Shown: in pieces, positions 22,561 to 42,900 of the stretch
Numbering within the stretch: the stretch's first letter is position 1
Layout of the letters: every line of letters starts with the position of its first letter
NCBI GenBank assembly: GCA_007922305.1
Contig: ML677374.1
Coordinates: forward strand, 10,233,369 to 10,297,368
Origin: Dermatemys mawii
Lineage: Eukaryota > Chordata > Testudines > Dermatemydidae
Direction: 5' to 3'
DNA: 64,000 nt
Notes under the pieces: model-generated
Told to the model about the DNA's origin: nothing
The model's input: only the letters and a program-made list of their open reading frames with translations
The model's database searches: none
Program-made: the position numbers and the translations under genes

Positions 22561-25500
22561 CCCTCCCTCCGTTGAGAGGAAGAGCCATAGTGCTGCAATA
22601 CAGCACAGTTACTACAGCTAATGTCTCAGACTTTGTGGAGGGGAAAAAAAAAAAAAGTCACATTCCTTGGCTAATCACGGTAATCACGTTAAGTTCCACA
22701 TCACCAGAAATAATAAATGTAGCTTAACATGCAGGTTGATTACTGGCAGGGGGAGAAGAGAAGAAGCAAGGAAAAGGGGGGGAAATGAATGAACAATAAT
22801 GTTTTAAATTTCATTGGAACAAAGTTTTCCACCCCTCACAGGCCTTTTATTAATTCCCTGGGAGTCCAGATCAAAGTCCACTGTCATCCTGCACACCCCC
22901 TCTCCTCACAAACAACCCCCCCTCCCTTATGTCAATGGGGTTGTACAGGTTTTAACAGAGAAGCAGTTAGCCCCCTGCAAACAAGGTCTGATGGGAACAA
23001 ATTGAAGTTTAGCTCCATTGCCTTCATGGAGTGTTAGCCCTGCTCATAGCAGGGATGAATTTGACTCATAACAGCTCAATATGGACTGACTCCACCAAAG
23101 AGATGAGACTGCAAAAACACAGATGTCTCCTGGGAGCTCAGGCAAGTCACCTAGTCTCTCTAGGCCTCAATTTACCATCTGTAAAAGGGGCATAACAGCA
23201 GCATTTCTGAAGCCCATTAGCCTGACACCCTTCCCAGTGTCTGGAATAGGCCTTTTTTCTCACTTTATTATTCAAACACAAAACTCACAAAAAAAAGCTA
23301 GTCCCTTGAACAAAGCAGACAACAAAGGCCTCACCCTCTCTTCCAAGGCCTGCCACAGAAAACTGTTTGTTTTCTGCAGTTTTCTTCTCAATGAGCCCCT
23401 TTCAGCTCATTATAGGGATCATCTGATTCCCTTCCCAGACGCATGTGATAATGGAACAGGGCTGGCACCCCCTGGCCTTTAAAGGAACAGGCCACCTTGT
23501 TACAACTACCCTAACTCACAGGGGTGTTGTGAGAATAACATCATCAACCATTGTGAAGTGCTCAGATAACTTCAGTAATGGAGAGCTGATAAGTACAATA
23601 ACCAGATCGGCCCTGCCACCAACTGCTACATCTTCTGTATGGGCTAAATTTGATCTTCAGACATGTGTGCAATTCCCACTGAAGTCTAAGAGCAGAACTG
23701 GATTCTCTTGCTAACCGTCCTCTCTGTTTCATAGTGGCCCCTTGGATGTAATAACATAAGGACAGCCATCAAAAAACAAGAGAGAGATCTAATTTACAGC
23801 CAAGTTCTCTATTTCAACGCCCCCAAACTCTGGGATGCTCCTCTCTGAGCACAAGCTTTGGTTCAGGCCCGTCAGAGTTAAAAGCAAGGTGGGAGAACCC
23901 TGGTGCACTCATGCTTTAACTTCTCCAGCATGTAGGTCACATGTAAAAAAACAAAACACTGCAGTACATCAATTAAGCCAAGTGGGCTGGGGTTGAATGG
24001 AGCAACCAGCTTGTGCTCCAAAACTCAGTGTTTGTGTAAATATAAATATATATCCCTGGTTGTTACAAAGAGAATATTCAAAAGTTGTACTGACACTGTG
24101 ACAAGTCTGCCTCAGTAGGTGGACAGCCTGCAACCATAGCTCAAGGAGCTGGGAGTTGCTGTCATTCATCTCAGTTGGGTGTTAAACCTGAAATTAAGAT
24201 TGACAGTTTAAATGTCAGCCTTGTTTACTTCGCTGCTACTCAAAGCATATAGGGATGATCATATTAGGAAAATCCGACCAGTATACTGTGAGTAGCATTT
24301 TATGCCGGTATCACGAGTGGGGGAAGCTTGAGAGCATACAGCTTTCTTTCCAATTTCACCACCGCAGAGATGAACATGATCTTAACCTAAAGCTTGAGTG
24401 CTGTGGGGCTATTTTGTGTAAAGATAAATTCACCCTCCGGTGACTGCAAAAATATTGACCATCCACCAGCTTCAGATGCAGCTTATCTATAACACATTAA
24501 ATAAGTGAAAACTATGTGGGAAACTGTAGCCTAACATCTTCTTCAAGGAGATCAAAACCCAGTGTCAGAAAACTGAGCAAATGTGTGCAGATTATTCCAT
24601 ACAACTTGTTTTGCATTGAGCGGTCTATCAAAGGATGGAGGCACTATCTTGTCATAAGTGGAAACCAGCTTGCATTGCATGCATGAGGTTTGGGGCCCCA
24701 GGTTAAAAGCTGGAGCAAGCACCACTTTCTTCCCTTCCCATTTGCGGCTCAGACTCCAGACACATCACCTGGTTTCACTGGGGGAAGGGGAAGACGTACT
24801 GCAGCCGCCCGCAAGGTTCCTTGTGTGCTGGTTGCACTGAGCTCCCAAGTAACGCATCTTTCTCTCCTCCCTGCCTTCACACCAAGGACACTGCTCCCCC
24901 GACTTCCTCCCCAGTTGTACTGGGGTAAAGCCAGGCTTGTGCCTGCGACATCACAGAAGCTATCTGCTGTTCCCTCATAATGGCTGAGTGCGGGCACATG
25001 ACACGTGTCAGTGCCCCCCCCGCCCCGATCCCTGCCAGGACAAGCTGAGAGAGGAAAGGGTGCTGGGGTGTGAATGCCTTCCCACCAGTCCAGCATGGAA
25101 ATCAGCGCCGGTAACTAACTCCTCTTGCATCACACGCCTTGTTCATCTCATTTTTATAACCTTCCATCAGGTTTCCAGACTCCCGCCCTGGGCCCTGTCC
25201 ATTGGACCACACTGGACTCCTAAAATGGACTGAATAATTGGATCACTCCATTGGCTGAACAGCTTCATGTTTATTCCCCTCACTCCCTGCATGTGATGTT
25301 TCAAGAGACCAATTTTCAAAGTTTTTGGGAAAGTTTCAGCAGGCTTTTACAGTGCCTCCCAACACAGGCTGTGATGTTAATCCTTCTTTCCTAATGAACA
25401 CTCAACTGCAGGGGCGCACTCACAACGTCTTCTCTGGTTTTCTCCTAGTTTCATTTAATACGTGTGCATGCTTATGTATGCACACCTAGCCCCTTGGATT

Positions 25501-25890
25501 GGCAATCAAGTAAGCCTTTCAACCCACATAATTTAGCTCTGCTTAGTCCTCATGCCTTTTATTGTCTCCAGCTATCACTACATAAAGGGGTTTAATTGTT
25601 CCTTCCACTGAGCTTGAAAGAAGGGTGCTTAGCACACACATTGCTTTAACCTGATCTGCAAGTGTTTTTGGATCACAGACCCACTTGAAGGCAGCCATTC
25701 GCATCTTTCAGCATAACAGTATTATGCTTATTTTCTCTTTTGGTTACATCACAGTTTAGACCCAAGAGCTCATGTGATCACCGGTGTTCAGATGTAAAGA
25801 GGCAGGATTTTTGCTATTCACTTGGAACGTTCTCATTGTAGCAAACAAACTAGCCACACCCTTCCTGATCAAGAAACCATCTAGGTTTGA

Positions 25891-28211
<2,321 letters not shown>

Positions 28212-28237
28212 GCCGTGTGTGATGAGCAAGGAGTTCA

Positions 28238-28243
28238 AATAAA
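28238..28243 (+). terminator. FBXO39 polyadenylation signal
   Basis: AATAAA lies 26 bp after the FBXO39 stop codon, implying a very short 3' untranslated region if used. A later signal cannot be excluded. Confidence 0.6.
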
Positions 28244-28514
28244 AAACAGTCACATTAGAAAATAGCTGATCCGGTCCTCGGAGGAAGTCTGTGGGGAGAC
28301 TAACGGGGTTGGCAATGTCCCTGAAAGAGAAAGCCACTGAAAGGGAAAGCCCATGAGAACTGTAACAAGCAGTGAGCAATTTTAGAGGTCCACGTATTAA
28401 AATTCTGGCTTTTGCAGATGGCCCACAGTGTCTCATCTTTGTTATTTTGTCTTGTCTTTGCAATGGCACCGAAGAAAGCAGAGAATATTATTCTGCCAGG
28501 ACAGTCACATTTAC

Positions 28515-28735
28515 AATAATACTTAGCTCTTATATAATGCTTTCCATCAGTAGAGCTCAGTGCGCTTTAAAAAGGAGATTATTCCCATTTTAGAGAAAGG
28601 GAAACTGAGGCCCAGAATGGGGATGTGACTAACAAAGTCACCCATCAGGCCATTGACAGAGCCAGAAATAGAAGTGAGGTCTCCAGAGTCCTAGTCCAGT
28701 GCCCTAGCCACTAGGCAACACTACCTCTGCCAGCA
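28515..28735 (+). repeat. MIR-like SINE between FBXO39 and TEKT1
   Basis: A TTATATAATGCTTTCCATCA start leads into a GGGAAACTGAGGCCCAGAAT core and a GTCCAGTGCCCTAGCCAC stretch, the order expected of this SINE family. It fills part of the short gap between the two convergent genes (28260-29227), where I see nothing else. Confidence 0.65.
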
Positions 28736-29061
28736 GTTATCTTACATTTGGTTGATGTACAGTCTCCATCCAGTTGTCAGTGGACAGGTGTACACACTCG
28801 CTCAGCTGGCCCTAACTAGCACTGTTGCTGGCTTCCTGTATCTCTAACATAACCAGTGACTGTGAGTAGGAAGATCTGTTCTAGCTTATGTACTTCAAAA
28901 AATCTGTCAATGAAAAACGGTGACACTGACAGCAGACAAGATACGCTAAGTGGCTGGAATGAAGGATTTTTTCTTGTTGTGCCATAACTTTAATGTCTGC
29001 TGGAAAGCATACAGTAGACTTTCTGGGACATAGGCAGCAGGGAGGAGGCATTTAGGTCTGT

Positions 29062-29067
29062 TTTAAT
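29062..29067 (-). terminator. Possible TEKT1 polyadenylation signal
   Basis: On the minus strand ATTAAA occurs about 160 bp downstream of the TEKT1 stop. It is a common variant signal in an A/T-rich setting; no other candidate is closer. Confidence 0.35.
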
Positions 29068-29227
29068 AAATTCACATACATACGCAAGGTTCTGCTCTGA
29101 GTCACATAAGTGTAAACACAGAGTTGCTACGTTAATGTTCAGTGGGGTTACTCCAGCTTTGCCCTGGTGTTTCTCCTATCAGAATCTGGCCCAGTGTAGG
29201 GGAGATGCTGTCTCTGACACCAGGGCT

Positions 29228-36656
<7,429 letters not shown>

Positions 36657-36900
36657 TTAGCTCTTAGGATGGAGAACCTGAAAATGAGATGGTATGGTAT
36701 CAGGTCATTGGGGCACAGACAGTAAAACAATCTGCCTTCAGGTCAGAGAGGATTGGATGGAAACTGGATAAGTAGTAGCCCCTGAATGAAATAGGTGAAG
36801 ACTTCAAGTGGACCAGACTTTGGGCCAGCTTGGAGGATGATGAGGGAGAGGGAAGGCACTGGCAGCCAAACCACATAACGCAAAATCCTGGCTCATGGAA

Positions 36901-37300
36901 ATCTGGGGGAAGGAATCAAGGAAGAGACAGACCTTGTAAGGCAGGGAAGAGTAGGCAGAGAAACTGAAAGGGAATATGGAAGAAGATGAGAGATAACATA
37001 GGAAAGAAAGAAATATGGGGAAAGGAGAAAAAGGAGAGTGAAATTACTCAAGGGACAAATAGGGAAACTTTAAAAAAAAGAGAGGAAGGTAAAATTAGAA
37101 AAAGTCTCTTGAAGAGAAAGAAGAGATAGGAACAGGAGAAGAGGTGACATGAGTTGTACATTTTAAAAAGAATTAAGCGGTAACATTAGAGTATGGGAAA
37201 ACAGACCTGAAAAAGATGAAGGAGAAAATACACCAAGAGGTACAAGGGAAGGAAAAGATGGAAGGAAGGACAGAAGAAAAGAAAACAAAAACTAAGACCA
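36901..37300. repeat. Purine-rich tract upstream of TEKT1
   Basis: About 400 bp of the plus strand is dominated by A and G (repeated GAAAGA, AGGAGA and GGAAGG words), although not a clean tandem repeat. It is followed at 37409-37579 by a stretch with almost no G. It lies between the TEKT1 coding start and the X-box. Confidence 0.6.
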
Positions 37301-37408
37301 GCTAAGTAATTGTTGGTGAAACCAAGAGGTCATGATAAAATACATGAATTTGGTATGATACATATACATATTATAACACACCCTTGTGCTGAAAACGTGA
37401 TTTTGTGC

Positions 37409-37579
37409 TTCCATCCTACTCTTTCCTCAACAATCCCTTCCCTAAAAACACACATCAATCCCTCCCTTCAAATCCACCCCCACTTCTATCGCTACCCAAC
37501 AAATACAGACATAAATCAGTCTATGCCACCAAACCCACCCACACCAATCTGTCCCCTCAAACCACACACATACTTTTGC
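37409..37579. repeat. G-poor, C/A/T-rich tract
   Basis: The plus strand has very few G residues over about 170 bp, rich in CCC, CACA and TCCC words, directly after the purine-rich tract. No unit repeat. Confidence 0.55.
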
Positions 37580-37774
37580 TGGTCTGGCTACTGGCTTGAC
37601 TGTTGCTTATGGCAATACCTAGCCAAGTTCTAAGATCTTGGCTTCCCTTAACTGGTAGATTCACTCCAGATTGTGACTTCAGCCTCAGCTACTGCAGCAG
37701 TGAAACATGTTTTTTCCCTGAGACAGAATATTCCAGGAGCAGACTCAGAAACAGCTTGGAATATACACAAACCT

Positions 37775-37788
37775 GTTCCTATGGAAAC
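37775..37788. promoter_or_regulatory. RFX X-box of TEKT1
   Basis: GTTCCTATGGAAAC is an imperfect palindrome that fits the RYYNYY-N(1-3)-RRNRAC X-box on both strands. X-boxes bound by RFX factors drive ciliary genes, and tektin-1 is ciliary. It lies about 1.15 kb upstream of the TEKT1 ATG, and GGCAAC half-sites flank it at about 37791 and 37807. The transcription start and non-coding exon were not located. Confidence 0.6.
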
Positions 37789-38810
37789 AAGGCAACACTT
37801 CACCTTGGCAACAGAGGCGGGGTTCTGGAAGAGGAACATGGCTGAAGAATAATAGTGCTTTCCCTTCCAGCACATCAGCATCTATCTATCATGCAGAGAC
37901 TTAATGCACTTGTATTTATTGTTACCATTAATTATGTTAGGGTGCCTACAACAGGGGATAAGCAGCTTTATTATTTTAAATCTAGCTAACTAAATGAATT
38001 ATCATCTACAGTACCTTGTACTGAATGAAACCTAGTAACAAGAGCTTTAAATGTCTGTCTAAATTGTAACCAAGGAACTTTTCCTTTGACAATCTAGGGC
38101 CTGCTCCTGCTTCTCAGAGTTAAGGACACTCAGCATTTTGCAGGATTGGGCTCTTGCTTATTATCTATATGTAAAGCGACTAAGAACTGGTGAATCTCTT
38201 TACCTGAAATAAATGTTCTGTATTTCTCTTGCAGTCATCATCCTTACTTGTGTTAGTGCCATCAACTGGAGGAGGGAAAACATAAAACTTCGAACTCAAA
38301 TCCAAGAGGAAATACACTCAAAGTGTTTTGTTTGTAAAACATCATTATTTGTAAATACCAGGCCTACACATATCCTGTTTATTTGTTTATGTATCTGAAA
38401 CTACCTCTTTATTTTTAAACATCACAGTGAACTGTTAAAGAAACATTGTTAAATAATTTTATTCCCTAACTTAAATTATGGTTAACACAAGTTTTAATTA
38501 AACTTAATATGGATGGAGAGGATTTTTTAAAGTTAAAAAAAATCAGAATCATTTTATTCTTAATAATTAAAACAATTTTTAACATTCCCAGGCTATTGTG
38601 AGCCCAAACACCATCTCATGCTAGTCCACGAGAACCAGAAAGAGAAAGTGAACAGTCAAGTTTCCCTATTGGAATGAAATGTAATAATAAACAAAAATAA
38701 GCAAGTGAGCAGCACAAAGAGAAAAGGAAATGTGATCTTTCAAATTTTTCTGATTTTAATCATTTTTAAAAATTAAATAAAAATAAGATATTTAATAACC
38801 TCAGATAGAG

Positions 38811-39600
38811 TCATAGAGATTAGGGCTGGCAGGGACCTCAAGAGTAGAGCCCTGAATGGATACAAAGCAGATATCCATGGAGCTGCAGGGCTGTACCAGG
38901 AACTGCAGCAGCAAAAGCAGCAGCACATCGGACTGCTGGTTGCAAGAGCCAGCGCTCAGACTTGGCAGCTCCCCTAGCATGGCTGTCCTGCCCCCAGCCC
39001 AGCCCACTGGGGTGGGCACCAGGCTCACCAGCAGCTGTCCCTGGTCACACTAGTGTGTGCGAGCGGCTCGCACGCTCCCAGACAGGAGACACACCCCGCT
39101 GCGTGGAAAGGGGAGCCTCTCACAAACACTAGCATGACATGGGACGGTTGCCAGTGAACCTGGTGCCCGCCCCAGTGGGCAGGGCTGGGAGGCAGTACGG
39201 CCATGCCAGAGAGGCTACCCAGGCTGGATGCTGGTTCCTGTGAGCAGCAGCCCAGCACGCCATGGGTTTCACGGCGGCGGTTCCTCGTAGACCCTGCAGC
39301 GCTGCAGCTCTCCGTTTTCTACAGACATCAGCATCCACGGATGTGCATTTCGTATCCGCACTGGGCCCTACTCAAGGGGTCATCTAGTCCGTCCCCTCAT
39401 GCTGAGGCCACATTACTATACCCGGCCATGCCTGACAAGTGTTTGTCTACCCTGCTCTTAAAACCTCCAAGGAGGGGGATTCCACAGCCTCCCTTGGAAG
39501 CCTGTTTGGGCATTTCACTGTGGTTAGATTTTCCCTCCATGCAACCTACATCTCCCTTGCTGCAAATTAACCCCATTCCTCCTGGTCCTGGGAAGCCTTA
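38811..39600 (-). mobile_element. CR1 LINE fragment, split by a fold-back element
   Basis: The plus strand shows inverted CR1 sequence in two pieces: 38811-38844 (AGGGACCTCAAGAG at its end) and 39371-39600 (starting CTCAAGGGGTCATCTAGTCC). The second piece, read on the minus strand, encodes LPREAVESPSLEVL, a CR1 reverse-transcriptase C-terminal motif. The insertion at 38845-39370 is described separately. Confidence 0.75.
38845..39370. mobile_element. Fold-back hAT-type element inside CR1
   Basis: The 8-mer CTCAAGAG before the element and CTCAAGGG after it match at seven of eight, a hAT-type duplication. The ends are inverted (TAGAGCCCTGaaTGGATAC against TAGGGCCCagtgcGGATAC). The inverted match runs inward for some 200 bp: GGGCACCAGGCTCACCAGC near 39015 has a near-complement near 39150-39170. 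The element is therefore a large imperfect hairpin of 526 bp, with no transposase. Confidence 0.8.
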
Positions 39601-39679
39601 TTGTGAGGCCCCCTCCTCCCCATCCCCCTCTCCCCTCAAGGCCTTGGCTGCAGCATCCCCCTCAAGGCACAGAACCTGC

Positions 39680-39912
39680 AGCATCGCCCCGCCCCCCTCG
39701 CCTCACCCGCAGCCAGCCAATCCCAGAGCCGCACTATCCCCGCAGCCAATCAGCCCCGCAGCACCACTCCTCAATATTCATAAGGGTCTCATGAATAGTC
39801 AACGAGTGCGGCCGATGGGGGCGGCCCGGACCGTGCCCCACACTGGCGGGCAGAACCGCGCTGGGGGCGCGACGGAATTGCGAGGCGGGAGGGCGCAGAC
39901 AGAGCCGCCTCC
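39680..39912 (+). promoter_or_regulatory. CpG-island promoter of the citrate carrier
   Basis: The sequence turns CpG-rich here and stays so into intron 1 (to about 40110). It holds a GC box (CCCCGCCCCCC, 39687-39697) and two CCAAT boxes (39717-39721 and 39746-39750), 33 to 200 bp before the likely start of transcription. No TATA box is evident; the pattern is that of a housekeeping promoter. Confidence 0.7.
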
Positions 39913-42900
39913 ATGTCGGCTCCGCCCGCGGTTCCTCGGGCCGGGGCGGCCGCCTCAGCCAGCGGCGGAACCAAGCTCACCCACCCGGGGAAGGCGATCC
40001 TGGCCGGTAAGGAGCCGCCCCGGCGCAAGGAGGAGGAGCCGCTTCCCGCCCGCCCCGCCCTGTGCGACTCCCTGAGCGCCCGCCCGTCCGCCCCGCTGGG
40101 GGGGCGTGGCAGGAAAGATTGGCTTCGGTGGGGCTCTTGGTGTGGGAAGCGGGGGTTCAGTGGGGCTGGGTGAAGGGTGGCCCATGGGGGGCAGGAGGAG
40201 GGGGTCGGGTCTCAGTGGGGCTGGGGAAGCAGGGCTGCTGAAACGGAGTTGATCTCAGGGGGGCTGGTCAAGGGGGTGGGAGAGGTTGGCTTCAGTGGGG
40301 TTGTTGGTGGGGGGGGTGGTCTCATTGGGATTGTAGGATTTGGGCTTGTGGGGCTGGTCAAGGGGGTGGGAGAGGTTGGCTTCAGTGGGGCTGTTAGTGG
40401 GGGGGGTGGTCTCATTGGGATTGGAGGATTTGGGCTTGTGGGGCTGGTCAAGGGGGTGGGAGAGGTTGGCTTCAGTGGGGCTGTTAGTGGGGGGGGGTGG
40501 TCTCATTGGGACTGGAGGATTTGGGCTTGTGAAGTGGGGTTGGTCTCAGTGGGGCTAGGCTAGGGAGAGCCTGCTGGGGGTGCAGGAGTTGATCTCAGTG
40601 GGGCTGGTCTCAGTGGGGTTGGTGTTACTTTGTTGGAGGTGAAAGGGGGTGTTGGCAGGATCATGACCGCTGTCATTTACCCTGTCCTGGGACAGCCATG
40701 GAAGGTGGCCTTGCTATTTCCCCTGGTTACTTGCTGATGTAACCTCTCCCCAAAGACAGTGGTGCTGATCCAGCTGCTGAGTCCCACTTCTTTTTTGTCT
40801 TTGTTTTCTTTAATGACACAGAGTGAGCTTTCCCCAAGGGGTAGGGAATGGTTGTAAGGAGGGGGCTGTGCTGTGCAGAGAGGCTTTTGGGATGAGTGGA
40901 GCCATATGGGTTTCCTTCATCTTCCCTTCTGCAAGAAATTGTCAGTCCCTGGCACTGAAGACCAGACTTTCAAAAACTCCCATTTAGGGACCAAGTAAGG
41001 GCCGTGTTCTCCACGGCTTTGCACCTTGTTTAATCACTCAGGCATATTCAAAGTGCATGTAAAACTCTACTGGTTTGCTTAGTTGAGTTTTAACAACCAT
41101 TTTGCACTGGGATAAATGATTATATAGGTATAAGGCAGTGGAGAATCAAATTATAAAAAAAGTGATTTGCAATCATTTCCATCATATCCCTCCTTTGAAA
41201 GCTGGAAACACATACCTTTGAACTGCATTGAAATAAATGACTTGGAGGGGTTTCTGGATGAATGGAACGAGGTAAAAATGGTAAATTAGCTTAAAAATTG
41301 GGACTGATTTCTTGAAAAGCATGGTTAGCATGTGTGCTATATAAGAACTAGGGGCCTGATACTTCAAAGATTAAAATCAACCGGAATCCTGCCTTTAACT
41401 TCAGTGGGAGAAAGACGAGGCTCTATGGAGATCCTGAAAAGTGATTTCACATTCCAGTGAGGGCTTCTGAAAGGTTATTTTGAAATTAGCAGAAGCCTGA
41501 AGTGAAATATTCCTTGGTTAATTGTTGCTGAGTAATATATTACTCTACGAAGGATTCCATGGGTGAAGAGAGAAAGGGGACCTCTTAAAATTTTTATAGT
41601 TATGGCCCAAAGAACAATAAAACTTTCAATTGGATATTAGGGAAGAGACCAGATTTCCAAAAATGAGTATCTAAAATATTGGGCTGGATTTTCACAAATG
41701 CTGAGTACCCACAACTCCAGCTGAAGTCTAAAGTGAAAATCACCTCATCCAACTCCCACTAAAATCAAGAAGTGTGGCCACTGGATTTGTATTGTTGTGT
41801 CTAGTGGTTTTTGTGTCATGTTTGTTTAATGATATGGGTGTTAAACTAAAGTTGTACCACCATCCTTGTGATTTCTATAGCTAATATTTTTGCCTTTTTG
41901 ATGTTTAATGGAATCTCTCCACTCTAACCGAGCTTTTTCTTTTTGGATTGTTGGTGTATTGCATGTATAATTTAGGAATTATTTCTCATTGTCCCAATGG
42001 GATTCTTTGATCCTTTCCCCTTTTGTCTTGGCTCCTTAGTTTGTAATAGTTCCTGACTGAGCTGGTGTGTTTTGTTTTTTGTTTTCCTGGGTGTCTTCTG
42101 GTTTTGAAATGTTTCTGCTGTGTTGCTGCACTTATTGCATTGTTGCCAAAACTGTTAATAGGATAATTTGCAATGTTGATTAACACAGTGCAGTGTGGCA
42201 CAATTTGTATGTTGCTTACTTTTTGTTTCTATAAAATAACAGCATAACACTTCTACCTCTCTGTTCTGTGCAGGTGGCATTGCTGGAGGTATTGAAGTCT
42301 GTATCACTTTTCCCACAGAATATGTAAAAACACAGTTACAATTGGATGAAAGAGCAAATCCTCCTCGGTACAGAGGCATTGGTAAGAGGATAACAGTTCA
42401 CATTTGTGTGCATTTAAAGTATCAGAGTTTTTAGTAGACTATTAGCCTAGCAGGCAAAACTCTATAATTCATTTGTAAAGTAAAAAATGGTTATCAACAC
42501 TTGGAAATTGTCTTGCAGTTCACTGTGTGAGGGTAACCATTCAGGAGCATGGTGTCAAGGGTCTGTACAGGGGCCTAAGTTCTTTGTTGTATGGCTCTAT
42601 TCCAAAATCTGCTGTCAGGTAAGGTGATCTCTAAATTATTATTCATAAATATAATAAAAATGTCGGATTTATCAGTGAAGTCCTTCCACAAGTTTTTAAC
42701 AATTTTATAGCGTGCTTTTTCATCCATAGATCTCAAAATGGAAAATGAGACTGGTTTTTGCTTTCTCTTTTCTTATTTTATTTGTAACTATATCATTTGC
42801 CATCATTTCCCCTCAACGCACCCTACTTTCTGAAGGACTGTAGTATACTCATCACAGCTGTCTCTTGAGTGCCATCTGTATTTTATTGGCTTTGCAATAT

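Noticed and set aside
39203..40075. 290-codon plus-strand open frame
   Set aside because: It runs through the fold-back element, a CR1 piece and the CpG island in a frame different from the citrate carrier start; GC-rich sequence keeps it open by chance.
40177..40563. Repetitive open frames on both strands
   Set aside because: They come from the 90-bp minisatellite, whose unit is a multiple of three; there is no start context or conservation to support a protein.
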